Of a stretch of 34,359 nt of DNA, positions 8,121-15,406 are shown in pieces. The notes beneath the pieces are model-generated. The model made no database searches and had not been told where the DNA came from. It saw only the letters and a program-made list of their open reading frames with translations. The stretch is from Improbicoccus devescovinae (lineage in GTDB: Bacteria; Bacillota; Clostridia; Oscillospirales; Acutalibacteraceae): the NCBI GenBank assembly GCA_036245095.1, contig BSWA01000004.1:1-34359 (forward strand), written 5' to 3'. The position numbers were made by a program, and so were the translations under genes. Numbering within the stretch: position 1 is the stretch's first letter; every line of letters begins with the position of its first letter.

Positions 8121-8597
8121 ATGTTGAAAAAATCTGAAAATTTTGTTATTATTTCACAAAATAAAAAAGCATTACGTGATTATTTTGTGATTTATGCTAT
8201 TGAAGCTGGTATTTCTCTTTGTGGTACAGAGGTAAAGTCTATAAGATCAGGCGGTGTGAATTTACGAGATTCTTGGTGTTCGATACGTCATGAGGAAATT
8301 TTTATGAATAATGCACATATTAGTGCTTATAAACACGGCAATATTTTTAACATGGATCCGATACGGCCTAGAAAATTGCTGGCTCATAAAAAAGAGATAT
8401 TAAAATTTATGGGTGAGATTAAAAAAAAGGGAGTTTCATTGATTCCTATTTGTTTATATTTTAAAAAAAAATTAGTTAAAGTCAAATTAGGCTTATGTAA
8501 AGGCAAAAAGATATTTGACAAACGCAGGGTGATCGCCAAAAGAGATGCGGATCGCGATTTACAACGAACTTTTAAAGATTTTAATAATAAATTTTAA
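8121..8597 (+). CDS. smpB: SsrA-binding protein SmpB
   Basis: 158 residues, normal length. SmpB binds the tRNA-like part of tmRNA and takes it to stalled ribosomes. Family blocks are clear: NKKALRDYFVIYAIEAGISL, then GTEVKSIRSGGVNLRDSW, then HISAYKHGN, RPRKLLAHKKEI, and the basic C-terminal tail with KGKKIFDKRRVIAKRDADRD. The ORF can be extended to a TTG at 8115, but GGAG at 8111-8114 would then touch the start; the ATG at 8121 has proper spacing. It is translated with asd. Its RNA partner ssrA is at 29840-30270 instead of next door. Confidence 0.95.
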   Translation: MLKKSENFVIISQNKKALRDYFVIYAIEAGISLCGTEVKSIRSGGVNLRDSWCSIRHEEIFMNNAHISAYKHGNIFNMDPIRPRKLLAHKKEILKFMGEIKKKGVSLIPICLYFKKKLVKVKLGLCKGKKIFDKRRVIAKRDADRDLQRTFKDFNNKF

Positions 8598-8632
8598 TTA
8601 TATATTTTGAATATATATAATATAAATTTTAT
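8598..8632 (+). terminator. Possible AT-only hairpin terminator after smpB
   Basis: Directly after the stop, TTATATAT and ATATATATAA flank a short loop, followed by a T-rich stretch. Such a stem of only A-T pairs is weak, so its role as terminator is uncertain. Confidence 0.3.
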
Positions 8633-8763
8633 TTTTATTATGTGTTATTTGCATAAAATAATAAGACATAAATAATTTGACAGAATTGGCTATAGTTATT
8701 GCGATTTAAAACAAGCTGTATATAATCAAAATATAAGAATTCAATAAATTTTTAATATTATAA

Positions 8764-9666
8764 TAGACCTCTTCGGAAATTGGGTTTTTATGTCTAAATA
8801 TGGTTTAATAATATCGGTGATGAAAATTGACAAGATATGAAAAAGCTATGAGATTACAAGATGCAGATTTTAAGCAATTAATAGGTGTAAAAAAAGAAAC
8901 TTACAGTGCGATGATTGCTCAGCTTCAAATAGCTTACGCTGAAAAGCACAAACGTCGAGGCAGGCACACAAAATTAACACTTCAAGATCAATTATTTATG
9001 GCTTTGAAGTACTGGCGACAGTATGTGACACAAAAAGAATTGGCATTTGAGTTTGAGGTTGGCGAAGCAACAACGCACGACACAATCGTTTGGGTCGAAG
9101 ATACACTGATTAAAAGCAGAAAATTCAGTTTACCCGGCAAAAAAGCATTACTTGAAAATAACGAGATAGAAATTGTGGTTGTTGATGTTATGGAAAGTCC
9201 GGTCGAACGCCCTAAAAAAAACAGCGTCAGTGGTATTCAGGAAAGAAAAAAAGGCATACCATAAACACGCAACTAATTGTAAATCGACAAACAAAAGATA
9301 TTATCTGTATTGCCCATGCTGAAGGAAAAACTCACGACTTTAAACTTTATGAGGAAAGTATAGGATATGCGATTTCAAATGATAAAAAAGTCCAAGGAGA
9401 CAGCGGTTATCAGGGAATTTTGAGATTACACAAAAACAGCGAAACTCCAAAGAAAAAACCAAGAAAAGGCACACTCACTGCCGAAGAAAAATCTGAAAAT
9501 CGGCGTATTTCAAAAGAACGAATCATAATTGAAAACATAAATGCAAAAATTAAAGTTTTTAAAATAGTAGCAAACAAATACCGTAATCGACGTACTCGGT
9601 TTAAATTAAGAATGTCTTTGTTGTGCGGATTAATTAATTTTGAAAATTAATTTCCGAGGAGGTCTA
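8764..9666 (+). mobile_element. IS5-family insertion sequence (HTH_Tnp_4/DDE_Tnp_4 type), copy A
   Basis: About 903 bp, beginning TAGACCTCTTCGGAAATT and ending with the complement of TAGACCTCCTCGGAAATT. These are inverted repeats with one mismatch, with TA at both outer edges. Three further copies lie at 12900-13790, 28481-29383 and 30852-31754, and a fragment at 31755-31872. Copies differ by only a few bases, so expansion is recent. This copy separates smpB from dnaA without breaking a visible gene. Confidence 0.9.
8827..9650 (+). CDS. IS5-family transposase, two frames joined by -1 frameshift (copy A)
   Basis: ORF A starts at a TTG (8827; next residues TRYEKAMRLQDADFKQLIGV) and carries an HTH_Tnp_4 domain (RGRHTKLTLQDQLFMALKYW, then KELAFEFEVGEATTHDT). 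The DDE domain begins with the first Asp in VVVDVMESPVERP. Near 9217 there is an A8 run ending in the heptamer A AAA AAC, a classic -1 slippery site. Shifting back one base continues as QRQWYSGKKKRHT, with the second Asp in GDSGYQG and the Glu in IIIENINAKIKVFK, to the stop at 9650. All four copies have the same frame break, so programmed frameshifting rather than decay is likely. Predicted fusion about 274 residues, typical for the group. Confidence 0.85.
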
Positions 9667-9743
9667 ATTATTTACGGGTTTGTTGTGCCGAAATTTTAGT
9701 TTATTTTATTGCGTTTTTTAAAAGTAAACAACCTGAAAATATA

Positions 9744-9779
9744 TTGACATACAGATTTCTAGTGATATACTTATCCGTA
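9744..9779 (+). promoter_or_regulatory. dnaA promoter with DnaA-box-like site
   Basis: TTGACA at 9744-9749 and TATACT at 9766-9771 have 16 bp between them. TTATCCGTA at 9771-9779 differs from the TTATCCACA DnaA box at two positions and overlaps the expected transcription start, so DnaA could repress its own gene. A TGTGGACAG lies at 9787. The promoter is well supported; the box is weak. Confidence 0.6.
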
Positions 9780-9853
9780 GTTTTGTTGTGGACAGAATTT
9801 AGTTTCTTTGTGATTTAATTTTAAGTATTAAAATATATATTTCAGGAGTACTT

Positions 9854-11149
9854 ATGGAATCTTTTGTTCAGGCTTGGGAACTTATACTTAATTTTTGCAA
9901 AGAACGTGTAACAAATGTCGCTTATAAGACCTGGATTGAAAAAATAGAGCCTGTAGAATTAGATTTCCAGAATGCTACTGTCGTACTTGGAGTTCCGAAT
10001 GATTTTTACAAAAAAACGTTGGAAAATTGTTATCATAATTTAATATATGACGCTTGTCATGAGATATTTGGTTCATATTTTAGTATAGTTTTTAATACAA
10101 GTAGAGACAGTAATCACAAAAATGCACCTCCGGATTCAGATGAGTTTATGTTCAGTAATTACATAGTAGGCCCGTCGAACAAGTTCGCGCATGCGGCGGC
10201 TGTAGCAGTTGCTAACAATCCAGCTGGAGCATATAATCCACTTTTTATATATGGAAATTCTGGCCTTGGGAAGACTCATCTTTTGTATGCTATCAGAAAT
10301 GATATCGCGAAAACTAATCCTGAGTTGACAGCGGTTTATATTAAGGGCGATGAGTTTACTAATGAGCTAATAGATTCTATTCGGACTAATTCTACGTTGG
10401 AATTTCACCAAAAATATCGGAAATCTGACCTTTTTTTAGTGGATGATATACAATTTATTGCCGGTAAAGATGCTACTCAAGAAGAGTTTTTTCATACTTT
10501 TAATTCTTTATATGAAGCTAAAAAACAAATAGTTTTAACATCGGACAGGCCTCCTAAGGAAATTCAGACATTAGAAGATCGGTTAAGAACTCGATTCGAA
10601 TGGGGTTTAATTGCAGATATTCAGCCTCCTGATTTTGAAACAAGAATTGCTATTATACGCAGAAAAGCCGAAAAATTAGGAATAGGAATTTCGGGAGATG
10701 TTTGTGATTTTATAGCAAAAAAATTAAAATCAAATATTCGTCAACTTGAGGGTGTAGTAAAAAAAATAAAAGCTAGATATCTTTTAAGTAGTGAGCCAAT
10801 TAATATAGAAACGGCTCAATTGGCCATTTCAGATATTTTAAATAACGATACTCCTTCGCCGATCACAATTGAACGCATAATACAAGAGGTTTCTAAAATG
10901 TTTGGCGTAAATGCCGAAGACATACGCTCTTCAAAACGAGCTTCTGCGATATCAACAGCTCGCCAAGTTTCGATATATATTACGCGAGAGGTTACGCAAA
11001 TTCCTCTTGCGCTTATAGGCAATGAATTTGGCGGCCGAGATCATTCCACGGTTATTTATGCAATTACTCAGATAGAAAAAAATATAAAAACTAATACGAG
11101 ACTTAATAGTATGATAAGTGATGTTATAAAAAATATACAAAGCATGTAG
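9854..11149 (+). CDS. dnaA: Chromosomal replication initiator DnaA
   Basis: 431 residues, slightly short for the family. Domain I is at residues 1-80 (VTNVAYKTWIEKIEP). A short linker II leads to the AAA+ core: FSNYIVGPSNKFAHAAAVAV, Walker A GNSGLGKTHLL (about 134-144), Walker B LFLVDDIQFIAGK (about 194-206), sensor 1 IVLTSDRPPKEI and the Arg finger region LEDRLRTRFEWGL. Domain IV has the DNA-binding signature GGRDHSTVIYAITQIE near residue 392. AGGAG precedes the ATG. dnaN, recF or gyrB do not follow; a MITE-like repeat and a methyltransferase do, so the usual oriC neighbourhood is rearranged. The short linker is usual in reduced genomes. Confidence 0.97.
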   Translation: MESFVQAWELILNFCKERVTNVAYKTWIEKIEPVELDFQNATVVLGVPNDFYKKTLENCYHNLIYDACHEIFGSYFSIVFNTSRDSNHKNAPPDSDEFMFSNYIVGPSNKFAHAAAVAVANNPAGAYNPLFIYGNSGLGKTHLLYAIRNDIAKTNPELTAVYIKGDEFTNELIDSIRTNSTLEFHQKYRKSDLFLVDDIQFIAGKDATQEEFFHTFNSLYEAKKQIVLTSDRPPKEIQTLEDRLRTRFEWGLIADIQPPDFETRIAIIRRKAEKLGIGISGDVCDFIAKKLKSNIRQLEGVVKKIKARYLLSSEPINIETAQLAISDILNNDTPSPITIERIIQEVSKMFGVNAEDIRSSKRASAISTARQVSIYITREVTQIPLALIGNEFGGRDHSTVIYAITQIEKNIKTNTRLNSMISDVIKNIQSM

Positions 11150-11184
11150 CTTTATATAGCTATTCCTAGAATAATACACCTAAC

Positions 11185-11330
11185 AGACCTATCCTAAAAC
11201 TTATTCTTTTTGCAAATTTCATTGTCAATACGGTACTCTAAACTGCCCACATACAACCAGTATGCTACGCGGGTTCTGTACTCCTCTTTCCTCTTAATTT
11301 ACAAAAATAATTAAGTTTTAGGACAGGTCT
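11185..11330. repeat. MITE-like element with 19-bp terminal inverted repeats
   Basis: AGACCTATCCTAAAACTTA at 11185-11203 is matched, with one mismatch, by the complement of 11312-11330. The 108 bases between contain no ORF. They are more GC-balanced than the flanks and hold a pyrimidine-rich TACTCCTCTTTCCTC. Size, inverted ends and lack of coding point to a non-autonomous element mobilised in trans. A lone GACAGGTCT like its end occurs at about 13911. No matching transposase is in the window. Confidence 0.6.
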
Positions 11331-11344
11331 ATTGTAAAAATCTC

Positions 11345-12271
11345 TCATAATTTCGTTGCCTTTAGAATCACAGTTCCTTTACATTTATAAATTTTTTTAG
11401 TCTTGTAAAAGCCAACGGTTTTAAGCAGCTTAATTTGATTTTCAATTGTAAGCGGCGTATCAAAATGCACCAACTCATCATCAGGGATATTTTGCTCTTT
11501 TCTCAATCGTTTAAGTTCATAAAAATAAAAATCTTCTTCCTCTTGTTTTTCGACCATGTAATCGCACTCAATATAGCAACCATTGGTTTTTACGGCATCA
11601 AAAATTTTGTGATAAAGCCTGATTTTTTCGTCATGCGTAAAGTGGTGCAAAGTTTCAAAAGAAATCGCGGCATCGAATTTTTCTTTTCCAAATAGAATAT
11701 CAAAGTAATTTCCACAAATTAAATTCAAATTTTTATCAGGATGTTTTTCCGCAAGTTTATCAAGCATCGTTTGTGTTAAATCAATCCCAGTAACATATAC
11801 ATCTGGATTAATTTTAAAAATTTCGTCGAGTTCAAGACCTGTTCCGCAACCTAAATCCAACAAATTATTAGTATTTTTAGGCAAAGTTTCAGCCATAATT
11901 TTATAGGCTTCTTTCAGGCCTTCCACTGCAGTTAGCATATGATTTTCGTACATGACAATTCTTGTTGCAAAAAAATCATCCATTTTTTCTAACTTTTCAT
12001 CATTTGTAAAAATACTATCCACAAGATTTTTGGCTCTTTCGAAATCAGTGTTTTTGACTAAAAAATTTATCCTTCCGAGATTTACTCCTGTTTTAATTCT
12101 CAAGTAACTTTCTGCGCCATGGCCACTAGTAACATACGGAATTTTGTTGTATTCTAATACGCCTTTAATTGTAATAAATTCATAATTGTCATTAGCTGTT
12201 CTTAAAAATATCGGTTCAGTTATGTTGTCGTTTTGTTTTTTCTTTTTTTCAAATCTAAATATAAAACTCAC
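11345..12271 (-). CDS. SAM-dependent methyltransferase with N-terminal DUF2007-like domain
   Basis: 308 residues from a GTG at 12271 preceded by AAGGA. Residues about 20-90 (EPIFLRTANDNYEFITIKGV, then SYLRIKTG and INFLVKNTDFERAKNLVDSI) look like DUF2007, a small beta-alpha domain of unknown ligand. Class I methyltransferase motifs follow: LLDLGCGTGLELDEI (about 137), VTGIDLTQTMLDKLAE, LICGNYFDILF, then FDAAISFETLHHF. NGCYIECDYMVEKQEEE lines up with the usual post-motif strand. The substrate is unknown; relatives methylate small molecules or quinones. It is convergent with dnaA, with the MITE between. No operon partner. Confidence 0.75.
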   Translation of the reverse strand: MSFIFRFEKKKKQNDNITEPIFLRTANDNYEFITIKGVLEYNKIPYVTSGHGAESYLRIKTGVNLGRINFLVKNTDFERAKNLVDSIFTNDEKLEKMDDFFATRIVMYENHMLTAVEGLKEAYKIMAETLPKNTNNLLDLGCGTGLELDEIFKINPDVYVTGIDLTQTMLDKLAEKHPDKNLNLICGNYFDILFGKEKFDAAISFETLHHFTHDEKIRLYHKIFDAVKTNGCYIECDYMVEKQEEEDFYFYELKRLRKEQNIPDDELVHFDTPLTIENQIKLLKTVGFYKTKKIYKCKGTVILKATKL

Positions 12272-12397
12272 AATCCTTTTTTAGGTGTGCAAAACACCTT
12301 AAAATTAGTATATTTTTAAAATGCCTAAATTTTTTAAGTTTCAGATCTCTTAACTTAAATCATTTGGGTATGCGTGATGGAAATGGTACAATAACAC

Positions 12398-12495
12398 GAT
12401 TCCTAAAATTTTTCAAATAGGAATCATTCCAAAAGTGCATCGCGAGTTGCACCAAAAGTGCACCACAAAAGCTACACAAAAATTGCACCAAACCA
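12398..12495. repeat. Inverted repeat plus iteron-like GTGCACC repeats
   Basis: GATTCCTA (12398-12405) and TAGGAATC (12418-12425) form a perfect 8-bp inverted repeat. Then CCAAAAGTGCA, ACCAAAAGTGCACCA and AATTGCACCAAA repeat a TGCACCAAAAG-like word three to four times. It lies upstream of the BRO/antirepressor gene, so these may be operator or origin iterons of the source phage or plasmid. Confidence 0.45.
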
Positions 12496-12506
12496 AAAAT
12501 TAATCA

Positions 12507-12533
12507 AAAGTTAGATATTTTCTAACTTTTTTT
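12507..12533 (+). terminator. Rho-independent terminator-like hairpin
   Basis: AAAGTTAGA and TCTAACTTT form a perfect 9-bp stem around TATTT, followed by a T run. It is 48 bases before the BRO gene and could isolate it from upstream transcription, or act as an attenuator. Confidence 0.55.
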
Positions 12534-12580
12534 ATGTTTACATTAATTTTTTTATTTTTATTAATTATGAGAAATTTTTT

Positions 12581-12899
12581 ATGAAAAATTTACAGATCTT
12601 TAGAAATGAAGAATTTGGCGAAGTCAGAACTATTTTAATTGATTGTGAATCGTTGTTTGTCTTAAAAGATACTTGCTCAATTCTTGAATTCGAAAGTCCG
12701 CATAAAGTTGCGGAAAGACTTGAAGAAGATGAGCGGAATCAAATTCCGATCATCGATTCAATAGGCAGAAATCATCAAACCACGGTAATAAATGAATCCG
12801 ATTTGTTCAACGTGATAATCAGAAGCGATAAACTCAATGCACGGAAATTTAGAAAATGGGTCACTTCTGAAGTACTGCCGTCAATCCGAAAGCATGGAA
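12581..12899 (+). pseudogene. BRO-N domain phage antirepressor, cut by IS copy B
   Basis: About 106 codons read MKNLQIFRNEEFGEVRTILI, then CSILEFESPHKVAERLEEDE and VNESDLFNVIIRSDKLNARK-type blocks, ending with FRKWVTSEVLPSIRKHG. This is the complete N-terminal DNA-binding BRO-N domain, including the hallmark FR.WVT.EVLPSIRK.G. The C-terminal domain (KilA-C or ANT) is missing because the IS joins right after HGI. The frame then runs 82 codons through the IS antisense and is meaningless. Such proteins regulate lysogeny in phages. Confidence 0.8.
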
Positions 12900-13727
12900 T
12901 AGACTTCTTTTCAAAATTAATTAATCCGCACAACAAAGACATTCTTAATTTAAACCGAGTACGTCGATTACGGTATTTGTTTGCTACTATTTTAAAAACT
13001 TTAATTTTTGCATTTATGTTTTCAATTATGATTCGTTCTTTTGAAATACGCCGATTTTCAGATTTTTCTTCGGCAGTGAGTGTGCCTTTTCTTGGTTTTT
13101 TCTTTGGAGTTTCGCTGTTTTTGTGTAATCTCAAAATTCCCTGATAACCGCTGTCTCCTTGGACTTTTTTATCATTTGAAATCGCATATCCTATACTTTC
13201 CTCATAAAGTTTAAAGTCGTGAGTTTTTCCTTCAGCATGGGCAATACAGATAATATCTTTTGTTTGTCGATTTACAATTAGTTGCGTTTTTATGGTATGC
13301 CTTTTTTTCTTTCCTGAATACCACTGACGCTGTTTTTTTTAGGGCGTTCGACCGGACTTTCCATAACATCAACAACCACAATTTCTATCTCGTTATTTTC
13401 AAGTAATGCTTTTTTGCCGGGTAAACTGAATTTTCTGCTTTTAATCAGTGTATCTTCGACCCAAACGATTGTGTCGTGCGTTGTTGCTTCGCCAACCTCA
13501 AACTCAAATGCCAATTCTTTTTGTGTCACATACTGTCGCCAGTACTTCAAAGCCATAAATAATTGATCTTGAAGTGTTAATTTTGTGTGCCTGCCTCGAC
13601 GTTTGTGCTTTTCAGCGTAAGCTATTTGAAGCTGAGCAATCATCGCACTGTAAGTTTCTTTTTTTACACCTATTAATTGCTTAAAATCTGCATCTTGTAA
13701 TCTCATAGCTTTTTCATATCTTGTCAA
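12775..13727 (-). CDS. IS5-family transposase, two frames joined by -1 frameshift (copy B)
   Basis: The same protein as in copy A: HTH domain, DDE residues in VVVDVMESPVERP, GDSGYQG and IIIENINAKIK, and the A AAA AAC slip site near 13337. Because the normal IS end is replaced, the usual stop is lost. The frame continues about 40 codons past INFE into the antisense of the BRO gene, stopping at 12775. The C-terminal extension may or may not be tolerated. Confidence 0.75.
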
Positions 13728-13790
13728 TTTTCATCACCGATATTATTAAATCATATTTAGACATAAAAACCCAATTTCCGAAGAGGGCTA
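12900..13790 (-). mobile_element. IS5-family insertion sequence, copy B, with an atypical 3' end
   Basis: Nearly identical to copy A in inverted orientation, but its transposase-3' end differs. Instead of the end TAGACCTCCTCGGAAATTAA it reads TAGACTTCTTTTCAAA, the end type of the older group seen at 23600-23622 and 29640-29655. About 14 bases of the normal end are therefore missing. The other end reads TAGCCCTCTTCGGAAATT with one base changed. It interrupts the BRO gene. Confidence 0.85.
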
Positions 13791-13922
13791 ATATATAAAT
13801 AAAAATATTTAGAATTTGTAAAGAGGTATATCAAAACAAAGGAAAACGGGGACTTTTGTGTGTCAAACTAATATCAGGTTTATTTAATTTTAGTGCAAAA
13901 TTTCGTTAAAAGACAGGTCTTT

Positions 13923-14840
13923 TTAAAGAAACCCATTTAACACCGGCCTTTTCAACACCTTAACACCGGCCTTTTCAACACCTTTAAGCCAAATGTTTGG
14001 CTTGTTTAAACGAAGATGTAAGTATACTGTAACATCATAACCTTTAAGTTCATCTTTCAATGCTTTTAAAGCAGCAGCGACAGTTTCATCTGGATTATTA
14101 AATACGCCGTGACCGATCATGGTGACGTGCAGATTAATGTTTTTACCCGTTTCAGCCGATCGAATTGCAGCTGCTTGCGCTAACGCTTTGTATTGTGTTT
14201 CAATAAGCATCACACAGCATTTTTTTCTGAGTTCCGTTAATTTGTCTTTCTTATCCCAAATGCTTTTTGATTTTCTTTGAAATGAAGGGGCCGCAGTAAA
14301 TACCTGAAGTTGTATTTTACTTGTGCCTTCACATTTGACCCATTGAGATAAAAATTTCATATCCTTTAAGTTATTTTCTAAGAACGATGTGAAAATTCCC
14401 ATATCTTTAACATTTGTGATTTCCGACATTTCTAAATATCCGCCTTTATATAGGTTCGGATATTTCTCGGTTATAGGTTTATTGTCAACTCTGCATTCTT
14501 TTAATAAATCTTTTATTGAATCTATAAGCTTGCCATGTAAATCTGCTGCTTCTCTGTGTTTGGTAGCAGCAACTGATTGAAGCGCACACATGGGTCCTTG
14601 TGTGTTGTCATAAGGCCAGTCTTTTACTGAACTTGGGTCGTTACATACAGATTCAAGAGCATTAAATTGACTTGCTAAATTTACAACGTCACCTTCATCA
14701 TATACTGCTTGTTCATGAAGTTTTAAAGCATCAAGATTTGGACATAAAATAAACTTAACATCTTTATCAGATTTAGTAACAGCCTTGTCCTTAGCGTTTT
14801 GAATATCTTTCATACTTAAAATTTTGTATTGGCAAATCAC
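13923..14840 (-). CDS. Macrodomain-like protein (second half of a probable secreted effector)
   Basis: The open frame is 305 codons; the more sensible internal start is the ATG at 14813. Motifs resemble macro/PARG-like proteins: DVVNLASQFNALE (a strand with conserved Asn), DNTQGPMCALQSVAA, and near the C-terminus LHVTMIGHGVFNNPDETVAA, which matches the GxGVFxN diphosphate loop of ADP-ribose-binding folds. I infer ADP-ribose binding or hydrolysis, with moderate trust. The frame overlaps the upstream ORF by 50 bases in a different register and has no ribosome site, so the pair probably was one gene split by an indel near 14815. A 23-bp tandem duplication at 13937-13982 also alters its C-terminus. 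Otherwise the fold motifs are intact. Confidence 0.55.
   Translation of the reverse strand: MICQYKILSMKDIQNAKDKAVTKSDKDVKFILCPNLDALKLHEQAVYDEGDVVNLASQFNALESVCNDPSSVKDWPYDNTQGPMCALQSVAATKHREAADLHGKLIDSIKDLLKECRVDNKPITEKYPNLYKGGYLEMSEITNVKDMGIFTSFLENNLKDMKFLSQWVKCEGTSKIQLQVFTAAPSFQRKSKSIWDKKDKLTELRKKCCVMLIETQYKALAQAAAIRSAETGKNINLHVTMIGHGVFNNPDETVAAALKALKDELKGYDVTVYLHLRLNKPNIWLKGVEKAGVKVLKRPVLNGFL
13937..13982. repeat. Perfect 23-bp tandem duplication in the end of the macrodomain-like gene
   Basis: Two adjacent identical 23-bp units (13937-13959, 13960-13982). As 23 is not a multiple of three, the second unit is read in another frame: the first gives GVEKAGVK, the second VLKRPVL. Removing one unit restores a C-terminus reading GVKWVSLKRPVF. 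Confidence 0.9.
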
Positions 14841-15294
14841 CTTCTTTTACGCCTTTATCTAGAACTTTTTCTACAGCAGTTGGCATTTCTCCTTCATAAC
14901 GATAAGAACTCACCTTTTTTGTCAATTCCAAATGATTAGGGTTTCTTTTAGCCAATTCATTCGTTAAATTAAATGCTTCTTCTTGAATTTTTGAAATTTT
15001 CGCTTCTTTTAAAAAAATCGAAAAAGCAGATTGTTCGGATTTTTGAGAAATATTACTAGAAGATTGTTCGGATTTTTGAGAAATATTACTAGAAGATTGT
15101 TCGGATATTTGAGAAATACTACTAATGGATGTATTTGGATTTGCGACGCCTATGTCTGCGGCTTTTATTGAAGTATTACCTATCAATGCTGCAATCCCTA
15201 AAGCTCCCGCTACGATTTGTTCTTTTATCCCAGCACCGGATACTCCATCGAGTTGTTTTTCTGTTAAATTTTGAAAATTCGACTTTTTCTCCAT
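14791..15294 (-). CDS. Double-glycine-type leader, repeat-linker ORF (first half of probable secreted effector)
   Basis: 167 residues. The N-terminus MEKKSNFQNLTEKQLDGVSG, then AG, is a bacteriocin-style leader (LT..QL..VSG-A/G) like those cut by peptidase-containing ABC exporters. A hydrophobic segment follows (IVAGALGIAALIG). Then comes a Ser/Gln/Glu linker with an 11-residue repeat (SSNISQKSEQS, three times), and a charged helical part ending in PTAVEKVLDKGVKEGDLPIQ. GGAAGG precedes the ATG at 15294. The leader and large size suggest export of a sizeable protein rather than a peptide. It continues in another frame into the macrodomain-like ORF, so exporter cargo plus enzyme is my reading. 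No exporter gene is in the window. Confidence 0.6.
   Translation of the reverse strand: MEKKSNFQNLTEKQLDGVSGAGIKEQIVAGALGIAALIGNTSIKAADIGVANPNTSISSISQISEQSSSNISQKSEQSSSNISQKSEQSAFSIFLKEAKISKIQEEAFNLTNELAKRNPNHLELTKKVSSYRYEGEMPTAVEKVLDKGVKEGDLPIQNFKYERYSKR
15029..15127. repeat. 33-bp tandem repeats inside the leader ORF
   Basis: Three units start at 15029, 15062 and 15095. The first two are almost identical and the third is diverged. The 33-bp period keeps frame and encodes 11 residues (SSNISQKSEQS), a flexible linker rather than a CRISPR-like array. Confidence 0.85.
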
Positions 15295-15311
15295 AATTAT
15301 TTACCTTCCTT

Positions 15312-15359
15312 TTGTTTGTATTATATCACATCCATTTGTTTTTATTATACCACATCCAT
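15312..15359 (-). promoter_or_regulatory. Tandemly duplicated extended -10 promoter
   Basis: Two 24-bp units (15312-15335 and 15336-15359) differ at only two positions. On the minus strand each contains ATGTG, one base, then TATAAT (complements at 15320-15325 and 15344-15349). Both are extended -10 boxes, and no clear -35 is seen. They lie 18-60 bases before the leader ORF. Confidence 0.65.
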
Positions 15360-15406
15360 GAAAATTGGAGACTTCAAAAATTAATCTTAGTTTTCGAAAA
15401 TTCTGC

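Noticed and set aside
9720..9850. oriC upstream of dnaA
   Set aside because: Only one nine-base word close to a DnaA box and one poorer match are present; no cluster or AT-rich 13-mer array can be supported.
12900..13144. Continuation of the BRO ORF to 187 codons
   Set aside because: After residue 106 the frame reads the antisense strand of IS copy B and gives a spurious hydrophobic tail.
15029..15127. Three near-identical 33-bp repeats resembling a short CRISPR array
   Set aside because: The repeats are head to tail without spacers, keep the reading frame and encode an 11-residue linker repeat; no cas genes are present.
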